Source: Chloromonas sp. AAM2
Taxonomy: Eukaryota; Chlorophyta; Chlorophyceae; Chlamydomonadales; Chlamydomonadaceae
Assembly (NCBI GenBank): GCA_004335635.1
Contig: QAXH01006231.1
Coordinates: 58,596-68,912, forward strand
Direction: 5' to 3'
Length of the DNA: 10,317 nt
Shown piece by piece: positions 1 to 8,366 of this stretch. Both the position numbers and the translations under genes were made by a program. Under the pieces are notes generated by a model, which saw only the letters and a program-made list of their open reading frames with translations, did not search any database and was not told where the DNA came from. How positions within the stretch are numbered: the stretch's first letter is position 1; every line of letters starts with the position of its first letter.

Positions 1-3000
1 TGCTCGCTGCGTCGCTGCTGGGTCAGGACGCCGCACTGAGCGCTGTGGTGGTGGAGTACTGCAGGGGCCTGGTGCCGGGACTGCTGCCGGCGGTGAGGAC
101 ACACTCAGGGGGCACGATGGCTCAGAAAATGGCATGTGATTCTGTGTCTTTTGTGTTGACAGCTCAACAGCATTGTGTAAGTGGATGCGATTTCAGAACA
201 GAGTGTCGGAGGAGTTGGGAGTGACCATTCAGGGGTGAAACTGAATTAGAAACTGGCATATGGATCTGTGGGGTGTGCTGGCAGGTCAGCAGAAAACAGG
301 GAATAAAATGGAATGAGGGTGGGTCAGGACATGGCACAAGCAGTTTGCTGATGTGTGTTGTCAGCGCGGCAGGTAATGAATGGGGCAAGTGGAATGAGTG
401 CATGAAGCGGAGAGGGCACATGGAAATGAGTGCAGTGCGTGTTACTTTTACAAATGTTGACAGAGTCTGGTGTCATGCATCCCGTGCTGTTGCTTGCCAG
501 CCTGGCTGGCGACTGTTGAGGCGTTTGGCGCGTCCCTCCTATCCATTTCTCCTGCGCAATGGATGCTGCTCAGTTCTCGCACTGAAAGACATGTATTATA
601 CCTATTACTGACAAATTTCGACACAGAAATCTCTCTCTCACAACTCATGGTGAGCAAGGCTGTACTACAGCTCAATAGGAGGCGAGTTACAGCCCAAGTC
701 TAGATAGCCCAGATTGCAACCCTTCAGAATTGAGAAACTTCGCTGCCCTGGACCTGCAGCAAGCTCCAGCTGGACAACAGTGCAACATTTTGTCCTCATT
801 CCTTTTCATTTCCCTGTAAACATCCCACGCTTCAAGAATTCCAAAAAACCATGGCAAGAGGCTTTCTGGCTGGACGGCAGCTGAGCGTTCTTTGTTCTGC
901 GTACTGAGCCACGTGATCCACTTGTCTTATACAGGTATGGTCCCTCATCCTGTCCAAGCACCTTCAGGCCCAGGCACAGGTGCTGCTGCCCGCACTGGCC
1001 ACGGGCTCCGCTGCGCTGGTCTACGTGCTGACCGCACTGCCACTGGCGGAGACACATGTGGGGCGCTCGGGAACACACACGGGTGGCATGGGCTGCAGCG
1101 CATACGGCCATAGGTTAGGTTTCATACCACTCGGAGCGATATCTCGAGGTAGAAAGAGCTTGCCATGCCATGCCTTGTGATTTCCCTGCATGTGTGGCCT
1201 GCAGTCAGTCGCCAACCATGAGCCACCAACCAACCAACCGACCAACCAACCAACCAACCAACCAGGCAATCACTTGTGTGGCAATCTGGTCCAGTTATCT
1301 GCACCATCCCGCAGGGTCTTGTGGGCGTGTCACTTGCGGCCAGCATTGCGCGGGGCTACCAGCTGGTGGCCGTGTTGGTCGCTGTAGTGGCCTACGAGTC
1401 ATACAACGTGGGTGACAGGACACAGGCAAGGGTAAAGTAGCGCATAAGCGTGAACTGAGGCAAGACTGCACACTGGCAGCTATGGGACAAGGGTTTGCCA
1501 CAATATCATGAGAGCAAAGAATTGTTCACATGCGAAGATGTGGTGCAAGCCAAGTGTTGAGGTAGACAAACTCAGACATGGTACTGCGATGTGTGCATGG
1601 TGAGGCTCCCTGTGCAGTAGTGTTGTGTGGGCCGCTGCGCTGTGCATGGCTATGAGTGTGGTTTCCTGTGGGGCACCCGGGCGGTGCTGTGCCTTGTGCG
1701 TGCAGGGCGCTCAGTGGTGCTCCAGCCGGCTGTGGCTGCGGGGCGTGGCGCGGTGTGTGTGTACTTGCACATCGTGTCAGAGTGGAACAGAAGATAGCTG
1801 TAGCCCACGCACTGGTAGCTTGAAGATGGTTTCACCATTACAACGAGAAGCATGTCTCGCTTGGCCATGACTTGAATCAGGAAATCTGACCAGCGGCTCC
1901 AAACACGCGCGAATTGTCTGTGGGGTTCACAATAGTATGCTTCCTTCTCCAGGTGGCAGGCGGCCAGGCGCGGGCGCATGCTGGCCAAGTTCCTGTCTCT
2001 GGGCGCGCCCGGCTGCCTGGGGGCGGCGCTGGAGAGTGCGGGGTGGGAGGTGACCACGGCCATGGCGGCGTACTTGGGCACACTGCAGGTGGGTGGAATA
2101 GACGAGTCGTCGATTGGTGATTGATGAGGAAGGCCACCTGTGCTGACTGGCTTGCCTGGTTTATGCTTGCCAGTCCGGATAGCAGCGTGTTGGATAATCA
2201 GCGCTGTGTTGCCGATTCACCGACCAACGTGGGACTGGTCAACATACGCCTGGTTGTAAGGATTGCTTGGTTGACCCGTGCTGCCATGCCGATGCAGGTG
2301 GCTGTGCATGCCTCAGCGCTTTCAGTGGCCACGCTTGTGCTCATGTGCGTACCCATGGCACTGGCAATAGCCACAAACATCAGGTGGGATAAGAAGCCAA
2401 GGGCTGGTCAGCGCAGCATGCAGGATTTGAACTCATACGGAACAATGAAGCACTTGGATGAGGGTGTCATGCAGGGTAGGTGTGAGGTGTAGGGTAGCCC
2501 GGTGTGGTGAGGCGTGGGCCGGGCAGTGGGAGTGCATGTGAGGCAGTTCAATCGCATGGCATATGCTGACGAGAGGTGGCAAGCACGTGTTGGTTTGTCG
2601 CGAGGTGCTGCTTTTGGGGTTGGCTGAGGACTTTCAGTGGCATGAGTGAGGAGCGCAGGAAGACGAGTGTGAGGCCTTTCAGGGCTTGCCAAACATGCAC
2701 GTTGGTTGCCACCGGGATAAGGGCCATGGGCAATTAAGTGGCAAGTGAACAGGCACATGTAATCACGCGAGGTAATGATTACGCAGGGGTAATCACGTAT
2801 CCCTGAGCGGAGCTTCATCCTCCTTCAGCCCACCCTGCCCTTGCCCCTTGACAGGGTCGCTCAGTTGCTTGGCTCGGGCCACGGTCAATCCGCTCGGAAG
2901 TGCGCTGGCGTGGCGGTGTGCACGGGAACTGTGCTGACCTGCCTGCTGGGGTTGGCCCTGTACTGCCTGAGGGACAAGCTGGGCTGGGCCTTCACGTCAC

Positions 3001-5514
3001 ATGACGAGGCCATTGTGGATCTTCTGGCTGACATCGCACCCATGGTGGCCATGTACCAGGTGCGGCAGCTACATATGCATATGCAAGCATTGGGTGGGAA
3101 AGGTGGCTGGGGCGCGGCCAACTAGACCTGAGGGGTTCCAGTGATGGCATGGGCAGTCAGGCAAAGGCTTGGTCCAGCAACCCAGGAACACAATTGCACT
3201 AGGAAGTGCTAAGCTGCTTGCGTGTGTCAAACAATGCAAACTGGGCTGCCTGCGGACAATGAATGTGAAAGCGGATTCGTGCAGCTCTTGTTTCACTGTT
3301 ACCTCCATTCACTGCAACCGTGGAAATTTGGCACAGGTAGTGAGCAACGTGTGGTGTGTGACGTGACCGAGTGTGACCGATATGCGTCGCTCAGTAGTAA
3401 GCGACGCAAGTGCAACCGGCCTCTGTACGGCTACTCCTGCGACGTGGCGTGTCGGCGCACACCCGCTGCAACATGTCATTTGACGGTCACACTTTGTCCT
3501 TTGGTTTGACGATTGTACTAACAGCAAGGGGGTGGCCAATACTAACTTAGACCTACGTACATGGTGCAAATGCGGGCGCCACATGCGAAGCCCTGACACA
3601 CAATTGCTGTGCTGCTATTGCTGCCCAGGCTGTTGCTGGCCTGCTAGGCAGCACGCAGGGCGTGTTGCGGGGCTTGGGGCGCCAGGGCACGCTTGTGGTG
3701 CACAGCAGCCTCGGCCTGGGGGTTGGCACGCTGCTGGGCGCCTGGCTCACATGGGGGCCGAGGGCAATGGGGCTACCGGGGCTGTGGGCGGGAAGCATTG
3801 TGGGAACAGCCGCCACAGGTCAGTCAACAGGAAGCGCGCCCACCAGGCAGTGGGTGGATGGAGCACGTTGTTGGCAGTGGCCATCCCAGTGCAACTGCTT
3901 TGAATATGGAAACGCTTTTCCACGCTGCAAACAAATCCTACCATTGTATAGGATGGAGCAAAACGAAAAGGCTTAAACCATCTGGTGCGCCAAATGAGGG
4001 AACCCCCAAATATGGGATGCACACCGTAGGCAAGGTCTTACCGCGGAAAAGTGAGCAGTGGTGTGCCGGATGGTCATGTCTCGGTTTCTGAACTGAGTGC
4101 AGCATCTTTGCTGCCCAATTCTGACCCTGCATGTCAAGCACATGTCATGTCTGTTTCCCAAAACGCCTTATCTGTCAGTCATGAGCGGTCTGACTCTCCC
4201 ACAGCACACTGATGCCATCTGTGGTTTCCAACTGTATGAACCAAGCCTTTCTGATTTGCAGGTTTGACCCTGTCAGGCTCACTCCATGTCCGTATCCCAA
4301 GACACTTTGTTTTCTTGCTGTTCAGCGTTGCTTAACGGTCTGGTGCTGCTTCTGGTGGACTGGCACTGCGAGGTGCAACAGGCCAGAAACGTTCAGAGCA
4401 TCCAGCAGGGCGTGAGGGCCAGGCAGCAGATGATATGCACTGCACTTAAGGTGGGCAGACCCATGCAGGGCAACAATATCAGGCGTTGAGGCCATGCTCC
4501 AAGTAAACCGGCCACTGGACTTTGGCGGCAACCATACCAGTGACGGTTTGCCCTCGTGCGTAGTGCGCAGCAGTAGTGGGCCAGACTACTCATGAACATG
4601 GACTACTATTGGACCACGTAGTCTGAATGCTATTACACGAGGTTGATACGGTGTATCTCCTGTAGCGCAGATTGTGCTCAGAATTACGCGCCATGGTCTG
4701 TCCTTCTGGCAGCAAGCCGTTGTGCCTGCTTCATCACCTCATCGCATGCTCTGACTGTTGCCTCGGTGCCCAGGCTTCAGAAGAACATGCACACTGCACA
4801 TCAGGTAGGTCGGTGTCAGTGGTGCTGACCAGGCTCGGTAATCCATTAGCTGTAGCATCCCACCCGTTTCTCAGGCTGAGGACGTACCCGACGATGCGCT
4901 TGTGGAGGCCTTGCTGGCCGAGGCCCAGCAGGACCCCCGGCCCCTGCACATCATATACCAGGTCAGGCAAGGGCATTATGCATACGCATCACGTGTCTGG
5001 AGCCAATTTACAAGTGGCGCGCGTAGTCTGATGTCAGCTTCATGTCAACATATCCTTGTGTGACGATAAATGTATGCGTAGACAGTCGATTAGCCAGGCA
5101 AAGCTTGCGCAGTGCATGGTGTTGACTTGCTGTGTCGGCGGCGTGAGCCACATGCTCCATGTGGGGCCAGGAAGCAGGAATACTAGGCAAAGCCACCAGG
5201 TCTGTCCATGCGTGTCCTAGAATGTGAATGCATACCTGGGTGCTCGATGTTGTTGAGTGACTTGACGAGGAGGTCAGCGACCTGCCCAAGGCCAGCTGTT
5301 GTGGAGGTGGTGCTGCCTGGTGATGGGCGCATGTGGGCCACACGCTGTGCAGGAGTACGCCTGGTTTCATGGCGGTGCAAGCATGGACAGCACCTCAATG
5401 GCGCTCACACAGGCGCAGTCGGGGAGCGGGGCGGTTTCCCTGGCCGAAGCCCCACCTCCGGGCAGCGATGGCGGGGCGGGAGGCGGTGGGACGGGGCGAG
5501 GGCAGGTTCGTTAG
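1..5514 (+). CDS. MATE-family efflux transporter, 3' part of a multi-exon gene (5' end outside window)
   Basis: MATE proteins are 12-helix membrane antiporters that export organic cations and secondary metabolites in exchange for H+ or Na+. Exons read: <1-92 (first whole codon at 3), 935-1057, 1315-1407 (or to 1431), 1706-1752, 1953-2088, 2298-2383, 2855-3059, 3629-3818, 4326-4450, 4875-4961, 5353-5514. All junctions keep phase, giving about 447 visible residues. Landmarks in family order are LLGQD then PGL (exon 1), HLQAQ (exon 2), GLVGVSLA (exon 3), ExxxxE then AYLGTLQ (exon 5), RVAQLLG, FTSHDEAIVDLLA and PMVAMYQ (exon 7), GVLRGLGRQ and GLPGLWAG (exon 8), and VDWHCEVQQA after the last helix (exon 9). 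Spacing across exon joins matches plant MATEs almost residue for residue, for example 15 residues between YQ and GVLRG. The first one hundred or so residues are missing. The last 80 residues, Gly/Ser/Pro-rich, are not conserved. The MATE call is firm; the tail exons and the exon 3 donor are less sure. Confidence 0.9.
3..92 (+). other. MATE exon (TM3-TM4 region)
   Basis: Reads L-A-A-S-L-L-G-Q-D through P-G-L-L-P-A, matching the family's LLGQDPEI...IPGLFAY block. It ends at donor GTGAGG (93) in phase 0. Bases 1-2 finish a codon from sequence before the window. The 842-base intron that follows (93-934) contains no coding segment I can support. It has loosely repeated TGGAATGAG-type motifs around 310-435. 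Confidence 0.85.
1224..1265. repeat. (CCAA)n microsatellite in a MATE intron
   Basis: About ten copies of the tetranucleotide CCAA/CAAC, with one CCGA interruption near 1238-1241. It lies within the intron between 1058 and 1314, about 50 bases upstream of the acceptor. It explains the artificial PTNQ and VGWL repeat frames on the two strands. Confidence 0.95.
2855..3059 (+). other. MATE exon (RVGN-like motif to TM9-TM10 region)
   Basis: The acceptor is CCTTGACAG. The first base completes the Arg codon begun by AG at 2382-2383. The exon carries RVAQLLGSG, a hydrophobic helix, then FTSHDEAIVDLLADIAP and VAMYQ, the MATE block usually written FTxDxEV...PLVAxYQ. It ends at donor GTGCGG. This is the longest and most diagnostic exon in the window. 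The 471-base intron before it (2384-2854) and the 569-base intron after it (3060-3628) show no coding content I can support. Confidence 0.9.
3629..4450 (+). other. MATE exons 3629-3818 and 4326-4450 (TM10-TM12 and start of C-tail)
   Basis: The first exon opens with AVAGLLGSTQ and GVLRGLGRQG, the family's SGVLRGCGRQ block, and runs to GTAAT. The second has a strong acceptor (TTTTCTTGCTGTTCAG at 4310-4325) and restores phase with GCG, giving ALLNGLVLLLVDW followed by a charged helix. This corresponds to the last helix and the conserved 'TDWEKEAEKA' end of plant MATEs. An alternative acceptor at 4260 (TTTGCAG) runs into a stop before the conserved helix, so it was not used. The intervening 507-base intron shows nothing else recognisable. 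Confidence 0.85.
4875..5514 (+). other. MATE C-terminal tail exons 4875-4961 and 5353-5514
   Basis: These two exons follow the transporter core in phase 0. The first (acceptor CCGTTTCTCAG) begins AEDVPDDALVEALLAEAQQD, an acidic helical segment. The second (acceptor CACGCTGTGCAG) begins EYAWFHGG and ends in a Gly/Pro/Ser-rich stretch before TAG. Neither resembles a conserved part of MATE proteins. They are assigned from splice signals, open phase and protein-like codon content, so the exact structure is tentative. The 391-base intron between them (4962-5352) has only short open frames. Confidence 0.55.
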
Positions 5515-5614
5515 ACACAGAACATTTTGTGCTGTGCTTCGTAACTTCCTTATTGAGGGGTTTATGTTGTTGCTTGCTGCCTGCATGCTTTCACAGACCA
5601 CTTGGATGATCATC

Positions 5615-5619
5615 TGTAA
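5615..5619 (+). terminator. Probable polyadenylation signal of the MATE gene
   Basis: TGTAA lies 101 bases after the TAG stop. TGTAA, rather than AATAAA, is the usual polyadenylation signal in volvocine algae. The position suits a short 3' UTR, but TGTAA is only five bases and could occur by chance. Confidence 0.5.
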
Positions 5620-5906
5620 CAGCTTTGAACGCACCAGTCATTGGTAAGCAGCAAGTGTTGATGCCGCCGCTGTGACAATTTACGATAAAAGTGCCCGCAT
5701 GGACACTTAGAACACAAGTCACTGGAAACAAAGTCAAGTGACGGCACGGCAGTGCCATCACCAAGCAGCACACACAAAACCTTTTGGTGGCTCGCATCAC
5801 TCATAGGTGTTGTAGTCATTTTGCTCTTGATGCAGCTGCTGCGGAACCAAGGCTGATACGACTGGTGGCTGGCGAGGTGACGTAGACCCCAGATAAGATC
5901 AGCTGA

Positions 5907-5911
5907 TTACA
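5907..5911 (-). terminator. Possible polyadenylation signal for the small minus-strand ORF
   Basis: TTACA on the plus strand reads TGTAA on the minus strand, 254 bases beyond the stop of the 6166-6366 ORF. It would give that candidate an ordinary 3' UTR. The motif alone is weak evidence. Confidence 0.25.
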
Positions 5912-5937
5912 AAGAACAGGGAGAGACAAAAAGTAGT

Positions 5938-6093
5938 TTGCCAGTTCTGGGACAATTTGTGTGAATAGGTCTGTATTACCGCCAGGAACCATTGTGTGTC
6001 AGTCAAACATGTGTATGTTTGTGTGTGTGAACCGTGAACAGCGGGGTGAACATCACGTGTTGTGGTAGACGGTGCATTGCCACTTCTGGGACA
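5938..6093. repeat. Imperfect short direct repeat
   Basis: TTGCCAGTTCTGGGACA at 5938-5954 and TTGCCACTTCTGGGACA at 6077-6093 differ at one of 17 bases and start 139 bases apart in the same orientation. No open frame or terminal inverted repeats accompany them. They may be remnants of a duplication. Confidence 0.6.
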
Positions 6094-6165
6094 GCAAACC
6101 AGGTCTAGACAGGAACTACAGTGTCAAAAGACAAAATGGGTGTGTGACCCGTCTGACCGAGTTCC

Positions 6166-6366
6166 TCAGAAGTCGGTAACGTAAGTTGGCACCAAGTTTT
6201 CCAGCTGCTTCACTCTCTTGAGCAAACTCGTATGTTGCGCACGGAGACGTCCCACAGCCTGTTTCCAATTCTCTCTTCTTGGTCGGTGTGCCGATGGAGA
6301 TGCATTGGGGGTTGGCGTCTTCTGCCATTCGTCCAGTGGAGGCTCTTCTGTTGCTTCGTTTGACAT
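6166..6366 (-). CDS. Hypothetical small protein with basic segment and coiled coil (66 aa)
   Basis: ATG-to-TGA ORF of 66 residues; family not recognised. The N-terminus is acidic and Pro-rich (EATEEPPLDEW), followed by a basic stretch (HRPRRENWKQ). A C-terminal heptad pattern carries Leu, Leu, Val, Leu, Val at a/d positions within GRLRAQHTSLLKRVKQLENL, as in a short dimerising coiled coil. It is not a canonical bZIP, because the basic-region Asn/Arg spacing is wrong. Just upstream, a possible acceptor (TTTAG, 6398-6402) would extend the frame through AKKKRH, a nuclear-localisation-like cluster, making this an internal or last exon instead. A minus-strand TGTAA lies 254 bases downstream. The frame could be chance: there is no homology evidence and no supported partner exon. 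Confidence 0.35.
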   Translation of the reverse strand: MSNEATEEPPLDEWQKTPTPNASPSAHRPRRENWKQAVGRLRAQHTSLLKRVKQLENLVPTYVTDF

Positions 6367-6494
6367 AGTGTGCCTCTTCTTCTTCGCGTGTGTTACCTAA
6401 ATGGTGACTTGACTGTCATCTTGTGAACCACCCAAACTTCCTGCACTTGGGCACCGGTCCAGGTTAATTTTTAGGGAGACGTGACTTTGCAAGC
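6367..6494. promoter_or_regulatory. Possible shared upstream region of two divergent small ORFs
   Basis: 128 bases separate the start codons of the minus ORF (6366) and the plus ORF (6495). An AT-rich TTAATTTTTAG segment at 6464-6474, about 20-30 bases before the plus ATG, is the only TATA-like element seen. It is functional only if both small genes are real. Confidence 0.2.
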
Positions 6495-6877
6495 ATGGCC
6501 AATGACCCCCTGCCCACTATCCTCAGCTTTCACGCCAAGTACATCAAGCCCAGGTACTGCTCAGACCCCTTGCAGACGCGCACATAGGTATATGGGAAGG
6601 CCAGGTGCACACCCGTCAACACGCGCGAACTCTGTATGTTTTGTCGCACTCTGTATATCGTTCACAGTGTCTGTGTTGCGCACTCTGCGTGAACTGAGTG
6701 CGCGTTCTGGGTCCAAATGCATGCAGGGGCCAGCAGCAGCAAGCCGGGCAGCTTCGTCTGCACAACTGGAGTCAAGGTCATGGCCACACACAGCACAGGC
6801 ACAGCCTGTTGAGCTCCGCCACCCCCCCCCCCTCGGCGGCCCTCCCTGAAATTGTCAGGGAAGCCTTGGACATGTAA
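6495..6877 (+). CDS. Hypothetical small two-exon protein (69 aa)
   Basis: Exons 6495-6553 and 6727-6877 are joined across a 173-base intron (donor CAG/GTACTG, acceptor ATGCATGCAG). The first base of exon 2 completes an Arg codon. The product begins MANDPLPTILSFHAKYIKPR, continues with a Gln/His-rich segment (GQQQQAGQ, HGHTQHRHS), and ends PEIVREALDM before TAA. An in-frame stop at 6465-6467 precedes the ATG. An 11-C run at 6822-6832 lies inside exon 2 and the reading frame after it depends on its length. TGTAA at 6873-6877 overlaps the stop codon. The family is not recognised. The protein-like ends argue for it; the weak donor and the tiny product argue against. It competes with a 122-codon unspliced frame over the same bases, which I consider a shadow. 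Confidence 0.3.
6822..6832. repeat. Poly-C tract (11 C)
   Basis: An uninterrupted run of 11 C flanked by CCGCC (6816-6820) and GGCGG (6835-6839), which could pair across it. Such runs are prone to length errors in sequencing and to slippage in vivo, and this one sets the frame of the candidate small ORF. Confidence 0.9.
6843..6861. other. Short perfect inverted repeat (7-bp stem, 5-base loop)
   Basis: TCCCTGA at 6843-6849 and TCAGGGA at 6855-6861 surround AATTG. It lies just before the stop of the 6495-6877 candidate. No function is evident. Confidence 0.5.
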
Positions 6878-7535
6878 GCTGTGCAATCCAAGCCTCAACT
6901 CAACTTAACGCGTGTAGCCGTTACAGAAGTCTCTCGCTCCAGAGAGATGTATACAACCAGCTAAGGCTAGAAGGGTAAACCTTCGCAGACCTTCCCCACA
7001 TTGGTTAGGGAAGCCAAGCCTAATCATTGGCAAGTACAGTGACGGTCCGTTTATCCGACCAAAGTCCATTCCATCATCCACTTACTGGTTGATGTTTGCG
7101 TGATTCAGTCTACGGTGCAATTCCCCGTGCAGTTGAACCCTATAGGCTGATCGGATACTGAGACGATCGGAAATAGGGCATGTCACTGTACACCACAGTC
7201 GTCCCAAATACATCCGGTGTCATCCAACAGCGTTTGTTCAAATGAGACTCGAACCTTGCATTGTAAAATTCGAGCTGTTATTGCACAGGTTGCGAAGGCA
7301 AGGTCTGAGGCCTGAAACACTTCCTGTGGCTTTACTATAACCAAATAAACAGCTTTCACCGACAGGAAGGCAAAGCTCTGCACCTCCACACAATTACAGT
7401 GTCAGCTGGTGCAATGGCCTTGACCTGTGCTGCATGTCATATGGCATGGCTTGTCCCTCGCTTGGGTCGTCCCCAAGGATCCATGGGTGGCAAGCGCTGC
7501 TCGTCGGACAGCACCGGCACTAGGCACTTATTCCT
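6878..7535. other. Stretch without a supported gene
   Basis: No coherent coding signal on either strand. TTACA at 6921-6925 and 7394-7398 reads TGTAA on the minus strand. The second is the nearest good candidate for the 3' end of the large minus-strand gene. A 65-codon plus-strand frame at 7399-7596 lacks splice partners and overlaps an exon-like frame on the other strand. Confidence 0.5.
7394..7398 (-). terminator. Possible polyadenylation signal of the minus-strand membrane-protein gene
   Basis: TTACA here is TGTAA on the minus strand. It is the first such motif I found beyond the TAG at 8091-8093, and implies a 3' UTR of nearly 700 bases. It would be only about 140 bases if the exon-like frame at 7536-7679 is the last exon. 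Confidence 0.3.
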
Positions 7536-7679
7536 CTATGCCCAGCTCAATGTCAGGTCCGGCACACCGCGGGCGCTGTCAGCACTGGCTGCATGACCCA
7601 TAGCGCTCCGATTATGCGACTGCTCGAGCAGCTGCTCGAAGTGCAGCAGTGTATGTGCCGCTGATGCGGCATCGGCGGG
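7536..7679 (-). other. Exon-like open frame, possible alternative last exon
   Basis: A 47-codon minus-strand frame ends at TAG (7536-7538). Its translation looks protein-like: ADAASAAHTLLHFEQLLEQ, then GHAASADSARGVPDLTLSWA. An acceptor-like GCCGCATCAG at 7670-7661 would start the exon at 7660. From there it is in phase with GT sites inside the exon at 8366-8091 that follow one base of a codon (after GGGAATGCAG or GGCTCAG), but neither donor is strong. It contains a perfect 12-bp palindrome, CTGCTCGAGCAG (7620-7631). It may equally be chance or a decayed exon. Confidence 0.2.
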
Positions 7680-7682
7680 TCA

Positions 7683-8090
7683 GTGGTGTTGCTTTATTTT
7701 CGCGTTCTGGGTGTGACAGCAAGGCTCGTGTGTCCCTAGAGCCTCTGTATCCATCATGGGCGCACCGGTGACCTGGACGGAGGGCATGTGTAGCTAGTCA
7801 CAACATGCTACCTTACTAGCAAGTGTGATCATAGCTGAGGTTAGTCCACCTCAACTGTGGCAACTATGACAAGCCGGTTTATCGCTAGCGTCCCCCACAA
7901 AGTCATGGTGTTGCTGCGTTCCGCGTACACCTGCTTGGATTCAAATGCGCTGTGTGCTTCTGGTGTGCTTCCGGCAATCACAAAGCGCCATGACTGAAGC
8001 GGTGCGCGTACACAGCTGGGTATTTGCATTCCAGCCTTTTCAGCTGTGCCTCTTGAGATCTGATACAGCTTTAAGACACACTAGCTCTGG
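7683..8090. other. Probable 3' untranslated or intergenic sequence
   Basis: Follows the TAG of the minus-strand gene. A 62-codon minus frame (7841-8029) has no splice partner and no protein-like features. Nothing else is recognised. Confidence 0.45.
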
Positions 8091-8366
8091 CTAAGCAGCC
8101 TGCGCTCGAGGAACACTGGATCTGCTGTTCTGCCCCGAGCAAGTCGCACAGCCACAGGCTGCAATTTCGGAACAACAGACCTCAGGCCAGGCGGGTCGTC
8201 GAATGCGACCTGAGCCGCCTTCCAGTTGGCCCTGTACTGATGTGTGCTCGCTGGCAGCACCTGCATTCCCAACCGCCTCATCCACCACGTGTGGCGGCCT
8301 ATGGTCTCCATTTTCCAGGATCGCTGGATCGTTGCTGTCAATGGCAGCTGCAGGTGGTCCATTGAC
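8091..8366 (-). other. Last exon of the membrane-protein gene: cytoplasmic tail
   Basis: A strong acceptor (ACTCTGTTTGCAG) leads into VNGPPAAAIDSNDPAILENG, then DHRPPHVVDEAVGN, an acidic, protein-like tail. It then turns Cys-rich (CCSEIAACGCATC) and ends at TAG. The join to donor GTGAGT at 8535 keeps phase 0. The Cys-rich end reads less like protein than the start, so an additional splice within this exon is possible. Two other frames (one minus, one plus) are also open here. Confidence 0.6.

Larger units (their letters stand above)
5620..6165. other. Intergenic stretch without a supported gene
   Basis: No frame here has convincing coding content. A 46-codon open stretch without ATG (about 5742-5882, +) has a plausible acceptor inside it (TTGATGCAG near 5834) but no partner exon. 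The stretch contains a TG-rich segment (about 6005-6030), an imperfect 17-bp direct repeat, and TTACA (TGTAA on the minus strand) at 5907-5911. Confidence 0.5.

Noticed and set aside
273..611. 112-codon plus-strand frame
   Set aside because: It lies wholly in the first visible MATE intron. The exons on either side join with exact family spacing, leaving no room for it.
1650..2081. 143-codon minus-strand frame
   Set aside because: It is antisense to MATE exons on the plus strand; its openness reflects their codon pattern.
4774..4804. Exon starting at the CCCAG acceptor at 4773
   Set aside because: Joining it to the next exon gives a frame that stops at once (GGC TGA).
5208..5609. 133-codon plus-strand frame
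   Set aside because: It overlaps the last MATE exon in another frame and has no family features.
5742..5882. 46-codon plus-strand stretch ending LIRLVAGEVT
   Set aside because: No ATG, no partner exon, and short enough to be chance.
6481..6849. 122-codon unspliced plus-strand frame
   Set aside because: Low-complexity translation and a start with no support. The spliced alternative over the same bases gives more protein-like ends.
7244..7256. GGTTCGAGTC on the minus strand, resembling a tRNA T-loop
   Set aside because: The flanking stem does not pair, and no D-arm or acceptor stem was found.
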